Below are positions 56,713 to 64,000 of a stretch of 64,000 bases of DNA, in pieces; position 1 is the first letter of the stretch; every line of letters starts with the position of its first letter. The stretch is from Algoriphagus zhangzhouensis. Its GTDB lineage: Bacteria; Bacteroidota; Bacteroidia; Cytophagales; Cyclobacteriaceae. The position numbers were made by a program, and so were the translations under genes. The notes below the pieces were generated by a model. That model ran no database searches. It was not told the DNA's origin and saw only the letters and a list, made by a program, of their open reading frames with translations. The stretch is from NCBI RefSeq assembly GCF_900148515.1, contig NZ_FRXN01000002.1, positions 62,001 through 126,000 of the forward strand, written 5' to 3'.

Positions 56713-57390
56713 TCAAGCCTCACCGTAAAGTTTAAAGGTCATATTTCTCAATGCAGAATTATTGACAGCATAATGCATCGCTTCCGCAATATCTGTAGGG
56801 CTTACCCATTTCGCAAAATCTGCTTTGGGCATTGCTTCTCTATTTTGAGGGGTATCGATGATACTTGGCACAAAAACATGAGAACGAATCGCCGTATCCT
56901 GAGTTTCTGTAGCGATAATTTCTGCCAAAGAGATCACCATCTTTTTACTCATGGCATAGGCCAAAGTACCTGCTGCATCTTCCAGTTGCAAAGCGGGTCT
57001 GGAACCTACAAAAAGGAAAGTTCCTTTTTCCTGCTTTTTCAAGAATGGCAAAAAGCCTCTCACCAAATGATAGGCACTGAAAAAATTCAAAGTGAACATT
57101 TTCTCCAAATCTGCCTGATTGGTCTTTTCAATATTCCCCATTGCGAAACCTCCCACAAGAAGTGCCAAGGCATCTAAGTCCTGATATTGCAATTGGTATT
57201 CTTTGACAAACTCGGCAACAGACTTCTCATCTGTCACATCTACTTCATAGCAATCATCGGCTTCTTCGACTTCTTCTTCCTTTCCCGGATGAAGCAATGC
57301 GATCACATGGTATCCCTCTCGTTTAAATTTTTCTACAACAGCTGAACCTAAATTCCCAGCGGCACCAGTCACGATGATATTTCTACTCAT
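56713..57390 (-). CDS. Short-chain dehydrogenase/reductase
   Basis: The 225-residue SDR has the NAD(P) loop VTGAAGNLGSAVVEKF (7-22), FLFVGSRPAL with the catalytic Ser, and AYAMSKKMV with YxxxK. It ends FKLYGEA. The NNAG-type segment is changed to LVGGFA. The substrate is unknown. It is the first gene of a three-gene minus-strand run with the NTF2-like and Gre-like genes. Confidence 0.82.
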   Translation of the reverse strand: MSRNIIVTGAAGNLGSAVVEKFKREGYHVIALLHPGKEEEVEEADDCYEVDVTDEKSVAEFVKEYQLQYQDLDALALLVGGFAMGNIEKTNQADLEKMFTLNFFSAYHLVRGFLPFLKKQEKGTFLFVGSRPALQLEDAAGTLAYAMSKKMVISLAEIIATETQDTAIRSHVFVPSIIDTPQNREAMPKADFAKWVSPTDIAEAMHYAVNNSALRNMTFKLYGEA

Positions 57391-57446
57391 AAGCTTAAAA
57401 CACGATTGATTATTGCTAAAATTACCCTTTATTTTCCGATAACCTC

Positions 57447-58340
57447 ATGAATCAGTTAAAAACCAGCATTCGTACCAAAGAGAACAAACGAAGGTTGAAT
57501 TTTGCCATCAAGCTCATTCTCTTGATTTTACTCGAATATTTTTCGGAAGCAAATACTTTTCTAAAGCCGATTTTGGAAGACAATCTTGTTTTGAAAAACA
57601 TCATCCGCGCATTCATCTTCTTACTAAGTGCCAATCTTATTATTTCCTTGGGCAGGATTATTACACTGCGTTTCTACCTTCAAAAAACTGCTGAAACAAA
57701 GGTCTTACCCAATTTCGTGGTGGGCATTGGAAGGATATCTGTTATCCTCAACGCGCTGGCACTTTTGATATCCCTAATGCTGGCTTTTGGAATCAAACCT
57801 CTTGAATTCCTTACATCCATCACCATTGTTGCGGCAGCGATTGCTCTTTTGACAAAGGATTACATTACCAGCATTGTCAATGGCTTGATTATCATGTTTT
57901 CAGAGCAATTGGAAATCGGGGACAAAATCAATATAGGAAGACACACGGGTTTTATCAGAGACATAACGCTGATGAATACTGTTTTGAAAAGCGAAACAGG
58001 CGAAATCATCATCATCCCAAACGCAATGGTTTTTGCGACAGATGTCGTCAATTACTCCAAAAACAACACGCATCAGGTAGTATTTGATGCAGAAATGGCC
58101 TATTCTACGGATCTTCAATTGAACCACTTGGAGCAAAGCCTTGGGCAAGTGCTGGAGAATTACAAAGAATATGTTTTCCTAGAGGGAGCCCAACTCAATG
58201 TATTGGAAAGAAAGTCTGACAATGTGTTGATCAGATATCAATTCCCTATCAAGTCAGGTGAAAAATTGATTGAAGCCCAAGTTAGAAAAACGATAAATCA
58301 AGCATTCTTAGATTGGACCAATGAACACAGAAAAGCCTAA
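57447..58340 (+). CDS. Mechanosensitive ion channel, MscS family
   Basis: The 297-residue protein has several N-terminal membrane helices, then the pore-lining helix of MscS (LEFLTSITIVAAAIALLTKDYITSIVNGLIIMFSEQLEIGDKINIG) and a beta domain GFIRDITLMNTVLKSETGEIIIIPNAMVFATDVVNYS typical of MscS cytoplasmic sensors. It opens under membrane tension and protects against osmotic downshock. It overlaps the following ATL gene by 20 nt. Confidence 0.88.
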   Translation: MNQLKTSIRTKENKRRLNFAIKLILLILLEYFSEANTFLKPILEDNLVLKNIIRAFIFLLSANLIISLGRIITLRFYLQKTAETKVLPNFVVGIGRISVILNALALLISLMLAFGIKPLEFLTSITIVAAAIALLTKDYITSIVNGLIIMFSEQLEIGDKINIGRHTGFIRDITLMNTVLKSETGEIIIIPNAMVFATDVVNYSKNNTHQVVFDAEMAYSTDLQLNHLEQSLGQVLENYKEYVFLEGAQLNVLERKSDNVLIRYQFPIKSGEKLIEAQVRKTINQAFLDWTNEHRKA

Positions 58341-58659
58341 TTACTTCGATCTCGTATATCAGGTAGTCAAAGAAATCCCATCTGGAAGAGTTTGCTCCTA
58401 TGGCACCATTGCCAATTATTTGGGTCTGAAAAGCGGTGCCAGAATGGTTGGTTATGCCATGAATGCAGCTCATACCTTACCAGATGTCCCGGCTCATAGA
58501 GTTGTAAATCGCCAAGGGCTTTTGACCGGAAAAAACCACTTCGAAACTCCAACTAAAATGCAAGAATTACTTGAAGCCGAAGGCGTCAAAGTAGTAAAAG
58601 ATAAAGTTCAGGATTTCGAAAATCTGTTTTGGGATCCAGAAAAGGAACTGGGATTTTAA
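58321..58659 (+). CDS. Alkyltransferase-like (MGMT family) DNA-binding protein lacking the catalytic Cys
   Basis: The 112-residue protein has the C-terminal domain of O6-methylguanine methyltransferases: IPSGRVCSYGTIANYLGLKSGARMVGYAMNAAHTLPDVPAHRVVNRQG. The Arg finger R41 is kept, but the active-site PCHRV is PAHRV (A58). In alkyltransferase-like proteins this Cys is replaced (often by Trp) and the protein binds damaged DNA for nucleotide excision repair. Starts overlapping mscS; its end overlaps the symporter's by 4 nt. Confidence 0.85.
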   Translation: MNTEKPNYFDLVYQVVKEIPSGRVCSYGTIANYLGLKSGARMVGYAMNAAHTLPDVPAHRVVNRQGLLTGKNHFETPTKMQELLEAEGVKVVKDKVQDFENLFWDPEKELGF

Positions 58660-60101
58660 TCCTTTTTCCTAAACAGGTAAAGACCCAAAAACATCAACAA
58701 CCCATTCAAGATCAAAGCTTCAAAGCCAAACTTATATCCCCAAAGCAATTTTTCTGAGTTTGATGCGATTGCAAAAGTGATCAAAGGAGCTGCAACAGCT
58801 ATGTAAGGCACGAATTTGTCCTGAACCTTCATTTTTGTAAATAAGCCAAAGGCATACAGTCCCAGCAAAGGCCCATAGGTATATCCAGCAATGATAAATA
58901 CCGAATTGATCACACTTTGATCATTGATCCAGTGAAAAATCAAGATGGCAAAAAACATGATGGCAGTAAATACTAAATGCACTTTTTTGCGGATTGGAAC
59001 CCTCTTTTCGGCTGGATATTTTCTTTCAATTTCCAGAAAATCAATACAAAAAGAAGTTGTCAATGCCGTCAAAGTAGAATCGGCACTGGAATAAGCCGCT
59101 GCAGTGATGCCCAACACAAAAACAATCCCTGCAAAGGCAGAAAAATGCTCTGTCGCCAGCATCGGAAATAATTCATCCGTTTTTGCAGGAATGCTTATTC
59201 CTTTGGTTTCAGCATACAGATACAACATCACCCCAAGGCCCAAAAACATCAAATTGACAATCACCAAAATAGTGGTAAACCAGAACATGTTTTTCTGAGC
59301 CTCACCAATATTTTTACAAGTCAAATTCTTCTGCATCATATCCTGATCAAGCCCAGTCATCACAATTGTGATAAATGCCCCAGAGATAAATTGCTTAAAG
59401 AAATTGGTTCCTGCTTTCCAATCCCAATTGAAGATTTTGGAGCGACTATCATCTGCAGCAGCAGAGAAATATTCTCCAATCCCGTTGAAATCTAACTCAT
59501 CACCTACTAACTTGATGCTCACAACGACAGCCAGTAGCATAAAGAACGTTTGCAACGTATCAGTCCATACGACTGTCTTGATTCCTCCTCGGTGGGTATA
59601 GAGCCAAATCAATCCCACTGTGATCAACACTGAAACCCAAAATGGAATCCCCAAAGAGTCAAACAAAATCAGTTGAAGAACTGAGGCAACAAGAAAGACT
59701 CTCAGGGAGGAACCTAAAGTCCTGGAAAGGATAAAAAAGAATGCTCCGGTTTTGTAAGACCAGAATCCGAATCGATCTTCCAAATAGGAATAGATCGAAA
59801 TCAGATTGAGTTTGTAATAAAGCGGCAGCAAAACTTTGGCGATTGTAAAATAGCCCAGTGTATAACCCAAAACAACCTGAAAGTAATAGAAGTTGGTATT
59901 ACCTACTTCACCTGGAACGGATATGAAAGTCACTCCAGAAAGGGAGGCGCCTATCATTCCAAAGGCAACCAAAAACCAGGGAGATTGTCTATCCCCAGTG
60001 AAGAAAGTATCAGCCGTAACCTTCCTTGATGTAAACCAAGAAATCAAAAACAGCAACAAAAAATAACAGGAGATAACAAAAAGGACGAGTTGGGGATTCA
60101 T
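58656..60101 (-). CDS. Sodium:solute symporter (SSS/SLC5 family)
   Basis: The 481-residue transporter from ATG 60101 (a TTG at 60125 is rejected) has about 13 transmembrane helices. It carries SSS hallmarks GASLSGVTFISVPGEVG, GGIKTVVWTDTLQTFFML, and the ITAAAYSSADSTLTALTTSF segment that carries Na+ ligands. Substrate could be a sugar, amino acid or organic acid; not determinable. It is divergent from clpS. Confidence 0.88.
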   Translation of the reverse strand: MNPQLVLFVISCYFLLLFLISWFTSRKVTADTFFTGDRQSPWFLVAFGMIGASLSGVTFISVPGEVGNTNFYYFQVVLGYTLGYFTIAKVLLPLYYKLNLISIYSYLEDRFGFWSYKTGAFFFILSRTLGSSLRVFLVASVLQLILFDSLGIPFWVSVLITVGLIWLYTHRGGIKTVVWTDTLQTFFMLLAVVVSIKLVGDELDFNGIGEYFSAAADDSRSKIFNWDWKAGTNFFKQFISGAFITIVMTGLDQDMMQKNLTCKNIGEAQKNMFWFTTILVIVNLMFLGLGVMLYLYAETKGISIPAKTDELFPMLATEHFSAFAGIVFVLGITAAAYSSADSTLTALTTSFCIDFLEIERKYPAEKRVPIRKKVHLVFTAIMFFAILIFHWINDQSVINSVFIIAGYTYGPLLGLYAFGLFTKMKVQDKFVPYIAVAAPLITFAIASNSEKLLWGYKFGFEALILNGLLMFLGLYLFRKKD

Positions 60102-60153
60102 AATCAGTTTATGGTGAGTCGCCAAAATTGTTCATTATTATTAATTTTGCAAA

Positions 60154-60447
60154 ATGATTGAAATGAGCACACCATTCCCTCAGATAGAAGAAGAAGAGGT
60201 TGCCCTCGAGGAGCTGTTGGACCTAGAGTCTCATGACCTAATCGTATTCAATGATGACATCAATACGTTTGACCATGTAGCAAATATTTTGGTCAAAGTG
60301 TGTAAGCATACCCGTGAGCAAGCTGAGCAATGTACTTTGATCATTCACTATAAGGGCAAATGCGCTGTAAAAAAAGGCAGCCAAGAAGAGCTAAAACCCA
60401 TGTGTGAAGCTATATTAGATGCAGGAATTCAAGCTACCATCGTTTAA
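60154..60447 (+). CDS. clpS: ATP-dependent Clp protease adaptor ClpS
   Basis: The 97-residue adaptor delivers N-degron substrates to ClpAP. The N-degron pocket motif LIVFNDDINTFDHV (D-D-x-N-T at 53-58) and the helix CKHTREQAEQCTLIIHYKGKCAVKKGS are conserved. Two starts fit, 60154 and 60163 (MSTPFP...). A TAATTTTG -7 element (60142-60149) would start transcription close to 60154, so the second ATG may be used. RecR follows 11 bp later. Confidence 0.92.
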   Translation: MIEMSTPFPQIEEEEVALEELLDLESHDLIVFNDDINTFDHVANILVKVCKHTREQAEQCTLIIHYKGKCAVKKGSQEELKPMCEAILDAGIQATIV

Positions 60448-60458
60448 CATCCCCTTAA

Positions 60459-61079
60459 GTGAATTTTCCTTCCAAACTGATCGAAGATGCCGTAACCGAA
60501 ATCTCCAGACTTCCTGGTATCGGTAAAAAAACTGCACTTAGACTAGCCCTACACCTTCTCAAACAAAACGAAGCCCATACGGAGGCTTTGACTTTGGCTC
60601 TATCGCGTATGCGCTCCGAGATCAAATATTGCAAAACCTGTCACAATATCGCAGACGATGAAGAATGCAGTATTTGCAAAAGTCATAGACGTGACTCTTC
60701 CATTATTTGCGTGGTAGAGGACATGAGAGATGTATTGGCTATCGAAAACACCAATCAGTATTTAGGAAAATACCATGTGCTGGGAGGAGTAATTTCTCCT
60801 ATTCAAGGCATCGGGCCAGAGGAATTGAAAATCGAATCACTTCTAGAGAGAATCGAAAAGAATAAAGATTCGGAACCCGTAAAAGAAATAATTCTGGCAT
60901 TAAGTGCTACGATGGAAGGTGATACCACTTCTTTTTATTTAGCTAAAAAGCTGAAAGAAAAAGGAGTATCCGTCAGCACCATCGCTAGAGGAATTCCTGT
61001 TGGCGGAGAATTGGAATTCACCGATGAAGTTACTTTAGGCAGAAGTATCATGACACGCATTAATTACAATACCGATTAA
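60459..61079 (+). CDS. recR: Recombination mediator RecR
   Basis: The 206-residue protein starts at GTG 60459 (MNFPSKLIEDAVTEISRLPGIGKKTALRLALHLL). It has the HhH motif LPGIGKKTALRL, the zinc finger CKTCHNIADDEECSICKSH, and a Toprim domain (CVVEDMRDVLAIENTNQYLGKYHVLGGVISPIQGIGPEEL). It works with RecO and RecF in loading RecA. It is co-transcribed with clpS. Confidence 0.96.
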   Translation: MNFPSKLIEDAVTEISRLPGIGKKTALRLALHLLKQNEAHTEALTLALSRMRSEIKYCKTCHNIADDEECSICKSHRRDSSIICVVEDMRDVLAIENTNQYLGKYHVLGGVISPIQGIGPEELKIESLLERIEKNKDSEPVKEIILALSATMEGDTTSFYLAKKLKEKGVSVSTIARGIPVGGELEFTDEVTLGRSIMTRINYNTD

Positions 61080-61086
61080 TTTTTTA

Positions 61087-61117
61087 TTTGGCGAATTAAA
61101 TCCACATCCTATATTTG
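61087..61117 (+). promoter_or_regulatory. Promoter of the tRNA-Ala unit
   Basis: TTTG (61087-61090), a 19-nt spacer and TATATTTG (61110-61117) fit the Bacteroidota consensus perfectly. Transcription would start near 61124, so the precursor contains the tRNA fragment at 61131-61187 and then the intact tRNA. Confidence 0.7.
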
Positions 61118-61130
61118 CACACCAATAATT

Positions 61131-61187
61131 GGGGGATTAGCTCACCCCGATAGCTATCGTGGGGGCTAAGCGCTACAAAATTTATCC
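61131..61187 (+). pseudogene. Truncated tRNA-Ala copy interrupted by a palindrome
   Basis: The first 14 nt (GGGGGATTAGCTCA, 61131-61144) equal the 5' end of the intact tRNA-Ala at 61218. A palindromic insert follows (61145-61165), then CTA-AGCGCTAC (61166-61176), matching the tRNA's CTAGAGCGCTAC with one base lost. The anticodon and T arms are missing. TTATCCT (61182-61188) recalls the 3' acceptor. It looks like a decayed, inserted duplicate of the adjacent tRNA. Confidence 0.7.
61145..61165. repeat. Palindromic element CGATAGCTATCG with GC arms
   Basis: The core CGATAGCTATCG (61148-61159) is a perfect 12-nt palindrome. CCC before it and GGGGG after it (with one unpaired T) lengthen the stem. 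It resembles the small palindromic repeats scattered in some Cytophagales genomes, and was found only once in this window. Confidence 0.6.
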
Positions 61188-61215
61188 TAAGGATATTTAA
61201 AAGCGAACCTAGGAC

Positions 61216-61294
<79 letters not shown>

Positions 61295-61325
61295 AAAGCT
61301 TCACAGAAATGTGAGGCTTTTTTGT
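61295..61325 (+). terminator. Terminator of tRNA-Ala
   Basis: A stem AAAGCTTCAC / GTGAGGCTTT with one G:T pair and loop AGAAAT, followed by T's, begins right after the CCA end. Confidence 0.8.
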
Positions 61326-61464
61326 TGTAGTGTGACCAAAGCGTTCAATCTTCTTAGGAATTATGAATTTGTAATAAATTCAAATTCTCAGACACTATTT
61401 GCCAATTCTATGGTTTAAACGCCAAATTCTTATACTAAATTGTCCTACAAATAAATTTTGAATT
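61326..61464. other. Gap between tRNA-Ala and the methylase gene
   Basis: This A+T-rich 140-bp gap holds an inverted repeat GAATTTG / CAAATTC (61365-61371 and 61381-61387) and no gene or clean promoter. A TAAATTTTG at 61452-61460, one base longer than the consensus, lies at the methylase start. Confidence 0.35.
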
Positions 61465-64000
61465 TTGAGAAGTCTCAACCAAATATTTTCTAAGCTAGGT
61501 CTATCTCAAGAAAATGGATTATACATTACCATTGAAAATAAATGGATTGGGCTTTTTTCAAATCGGGTTGAACGACTGATTTCGAATGTAATAAAACCAA
61601 ATGCCTTTTTCTGTATTGACAAAAAGCCTTTCATCCTTTTTTTCGAGGGAATTGAAAACAAACAAGAAAAGCTAAAAGAAATTTGGAACTTTAACGAATC
61701 CCCAATAGTGATAATCATTGAGTCGGATGCTGTTGAAATCTACAATGGTTATAATTATATCTCTAGTGAAGAAACATTACAACAATTCGGAACAGATGAT
61801 CAACTAACTGATTTTAGCTACTTTGAACTCGTAACTGGCAAAACTTGGGAAAGGTACCTTGATGATTTCAGCTATGATAAACGTGTTGATTTTCACCTAC
61901 TTGAAAACATAAAAGCGGCAAGAAACCTTCTTATTTCTCATCCCGGAGGAATCACAAAAGAACTCGCTAACTCATTGTTAGGAAAAATCATTTTTGTTCG
62001 TTACCTCATTGATCGCAAAATCGGAATCGACTTCGAGCAAAAGGGCAATTCGCGAAATTGGACAAACGATGAGTTTTGCACACTGCTCAATAACAAAGGA
62101 CAGGTTAAGGCATTTTTTCGTTACCTGAAAGACAAGTTTAACGGAGATCTTTTCCCTATCAGTGATGATGAATTTGATCAGATCCCAGATGGTTGTCTTC
62201 ATGTAATCATTAGCCTGCTCTCAGGCAATGAGATTGTAACAGGGCAAACCTCCTTTTTCGACCTGTATGATTTCTCCATTATCCCGGTGGAGTTTATCAG
62301 CAACGTATACGAACTGTTTATCGGACAAAATGAGCAAGAGGAACAGGGAGCCTACTACACCCCGCTATTTTTGGTTGATTACATCTTAGCCGAAACGGTT
62401 GAAAAAAGGTTTCGTCAGTTCCCAGAAACCACTACCTGCAAGGTGCTTGACCCCGCATGTGGCTCAGGTATTTTCTTGGTAGAAACCCTGCGGAAGATCA
62501 TCGAGAGGTTTCAGAAAAACAACCCAGAATTCAATGGCAACCCTGAATTATATAAGGAAAATTTAAGAACGCTGGTTTGCGAAAACATATACGGTATAGA
62601 TAAAGATCCCAGCGCAGTAAACGTGGCAATTTTTTCCATCTACTTAACCTTACTAGATTACCAAAACCCATCTGACATTGAAACATTTAAATTCCCTCCA
62701 CTTTTAAATAAAAACTTCTTTGCCGCCGATTTTTTCGATTTAAAAGCCAGTTACAATACGCTTTTCAGCCGATTCGAATTTAATTTTATTTTAGGCAACC
62801 CGCCTTGGAAGCGTGGACAAGGTGAAGGGAACAACCCCTTGTTTGTACAATACATCTCCCACCGAAAGCGAAAAGAAAAGGGCGAGGGAGAAATCGAAAT
62901 TGGAATCAGTAACCGGGAAATAGCGCAGGCCTTTGTTTTCCGTGTAAGTGATTTTTGTACCAACACCACAAAAATCGCGCTCATTGCAACCAGCAAAATA
63001 CTTTATAACTTGAATGCTAAGGGCTTCCGTCAATACCTGCTCAATCGCTTTGTGATAAATAAAGTATTTGAGCTGGCCCCTGTTCGGAAGGAAGTCTTTG
63101 ACCGATCAAACGATAAAGCGGTGGGGCCCGCTGCAGTACTGTTTTATCAATTAAGCGGAGAGTTAGACACGGATTCCAACGTGGTCGAACACATTGCTTT
63201 AAAACCAAGCCGATTCTTTTCCCTATTCAAAGTGTTCACCATCCAACGCAATGACTACAAACAGGTCAATCAAAAGCAGCTTAAGGAGTTTGATTACTTG
63301 TGGAAGGTTCTTGTTTACGGAAGCTACTTGGATTTCAATTTGATTCGAAGATTAAAGGAATCATTTCAATCTATCGGAGAGTTAATCTCTAATGAAGATG
63401 AGTTTTTGATCGGGCAAGGTGCCATGGTGGGGGGAGGCGATGAGAATGACGCAACTCATTTGATGGGTAGACCCTTTCTAAATTCAAGAAGGGATATTTC
63501 CGCTTTCTGGGTTAATCCGCATCCAAATGAGACTTGGCAGTTTGCAACGGTGCACAGACCAAGGAATCGACAACTCTATCAAGCTCCGATGCTATTGGTA
63601 ACCACTGGTGTAACAAATACACTAAAATCAGTTTCGGCTGTTTGCGAGTGTGATGTTGTGTTCAAACACGCGCTAACGGCTATTAAGACGCATAAAAAGA
63701 AGTATTTAAACAATTTATATGCAATTGCTGGCTTGATCAACTCCTCGATGTTCGCCTACTTTAACCTTTTGACATTCAGTTCATCAGGTATAGAAAGAGA
63801 GCAGGCTCATGATGTGGAAAAGTTCAGTGTTCCCTACGTTCATTCTGAAAAGGTAATCGAAATAACTTCTTCTATTCATCAACTAAAGAAAGAAGCATAT
63901 TCACCCAAGAATTTCCTCACAACACAAAGTATTGAAAGCGAAATTGAATTGAAGCTTTTTGAACTCGATGCTGCAATTCTTGAAGCTTTTTCGCTAACGG
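61465..64000 (+). CDS. Large Eco57I-like adenine-specific DNA methyltransferase/restriction enzyme, C-terminus cut by window
   Basis: An uninterrupted frame of 845 codons runs from TTG 61465 to the window edge; a TGA lies two codons before it and no early in-frame ATG exists, so TTG is the likely start. Residues 1-110 form an N-terminal alpha/beta domain (PFILFFEGIENKQEKLKEIWNFN; SPIVIIIESDAVEIYNGYNY). Then QGAYYTP (294-300), SAM-binding motif I DPACGSGIFLVETL (from 329) and catalytic motif IV GNPPW (N445-W448) identify an N6-adenine (gamma-type) methylase, followed by a long region of probable target recognition. This layout occurs in type IIG/IIL enzymes and in BREX/DISARM-type methylases. 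The nuclease partner is not visible. Confidence 0.85.
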   Translation, partial: MRSLNQIFSKLGLSQENGLYITIENKWIGLFSNRVERLISNVIKPNAFFCIDKKPFILFFEGIENKQEKLKEIWNFNESPIVIIIESDAVEIYNGYNYISSEETLQQFGTDDQLTDFSYFELVTGKTWERYLDDFSYDKRVDFHLLENIKAARNLLISHPGGITKELANSLLGKIIFVRYLIDRKIGIDFEQKGNSRNWTNDEFCTLLNNKGQVKAFFRYLKDKFNGDLFPISDDEFDQIPDGCLHVIISLLSGNEIVTGQTSFFDLYDFSIIPVEFISNVYELFIGQNEQEEQGAYYTPLFLVDYILAETVEKRFRQFPETTTCKVLDPACGSGIFLVETLRKIIERFQKNNPEFNGNPELYKENLRTLVCENIYGIDKDPSAVNVAIFSIYLTLLDYQNPSDIETFKFPPLLNKNFFAADFFDLKASYNTLFSRFEFNFILGNPPWKRGQGEGNNPLFVQYISHRKRKEKGEGEIEIGISNREIAQAFVFRVSDFCTNTTKIALIATSKILYNLNAKGFRQYLLNRFVINKVFELAPVRKEVFDRSNDKAVGPAAVLFYQLSGELDTDSNVVEHIALKPSRFFSLFKVFTIQRNDYKQVNQKQLKEFDYLWKVLVYGSYLDFNLIRRLKESFQSIGELISNEDEFLIGQGAMVGGGDENDATHLMGRPFLNSRRDISAFWVNPHPNETWQFATVHRPRNRQLYQAPMLLVTTGVTNTLKSVSAVCECDVVFKHALTAIKTHKKKYLNNLYAIAGLINSSMFAYFNLLTFSSSGIEREQAHDVEKFSVPYVHSEKVIEITSSIHQLKKEAYSPKNFLTTQSIESEIELKLFELDAAILEAFSLT

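Noticed and set aside
60102..60125. TTG start of the symporter at 60125
   Set aside because: The ATG at 60101 begins the first membrane helix directly; the extra residues are polar.

Overview
The window looks like chromosomal DNA of a Bacteroidota member, most likely Cytophagales and close to Cyclobacteriaceae/Algoriphagus. This rests on lineage-typical families (DUF4421, DUF4199, an exported VPS10/BNR-repeat protein, the GDE-GT-GH57 glycogen cluster), on Bacteroidota-type promoters (TAnnTTTG at -7, TTTG near -33) and on the near absence of Shine-Dalgarno sites. The genus is an inference; there is no rRNA in the window. Most of it is ordinary core metabolism, densely packed, with many 1-40 nt gene overlaps and a rho-independent hairpin at most convergent junctions.

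Layout. 1-4.5 kb: a truncated ALDH7-type dehydrogenase, an outer-membrane DUF4421 protein and three sugar-transfer/methyl-transfer genes. 4.6-12.9 kb: aspartate aminotransferase, an exported MORN-like protein, YraN, then a + strand run lipB - small conserved gene - DEDD exonuclease - rnr - prenyl synthase - rhomboid. 12.9-16.8 kb: a large exported BNR-repeat protein and rplU-rpmA. 16.8-21.4 kb: a 0.7 kb leader with a direct repeat, nrdB-nrdA, and a DUF1569 protein. 21.5-29.4 kb: gcvP, M28 peptidase, DEAD helicase, dihydroorotase, tRNA-His and a 46-codon small gene. 29.4-33.8 kb: glycogen/alpha-glucan operon (debranching enzyme, glycosyltransferase, GH57). 33.9-37.5 kb: waaA-rsgA-PRTase-panB. 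37.6-39.5 kb: LMW phosphatase - fructosamine kinase - GNAT, a plausible protein-deglycation module. 39.5-48.7 kb: Tat-exported oxidoreductase, aspartokinase, fbp, PQQ-type sugar dehydrogenase, a plsB-like/gpsA phospholipid pair, DUF4199 and a long-chain prenyl synthase. 48.7-50.3 kb: a small accessory insert with a Fic enzyme and a membrane protein. 50.3-55.1 kb: the thrA-thrB-thrC operon behind a long leader that appears to encode a Thr-rich leader peptide. 55.4-61.1 kb: lipoprotein, GreA-like factor, NTF2, SDR, MscS, alkyltransferase-like protein, Na+/solute symporter, clpS-recR. 61.1-64 kb: a tRNA-Ala pseudogene interrupted by a palindrome, an intact tRNA-Ala(GGC), and a large adenine-specific DNA methylase gene that runs off the window.

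The most interesting places are the right end (tRNA fragment, palindrome, tRNA-Ala, then an Eco57I-like methylase opening with TTG: the likely edge of a defence island whose other genes lie outside), the threonine leader peptide, the inverted repeat overlapping both the -7 promoter element and the start codon of the Fic gene (with a similar arrangement upstream of the plsB-like gene), and the paired repeats in the ribonucleotide reductase leader.
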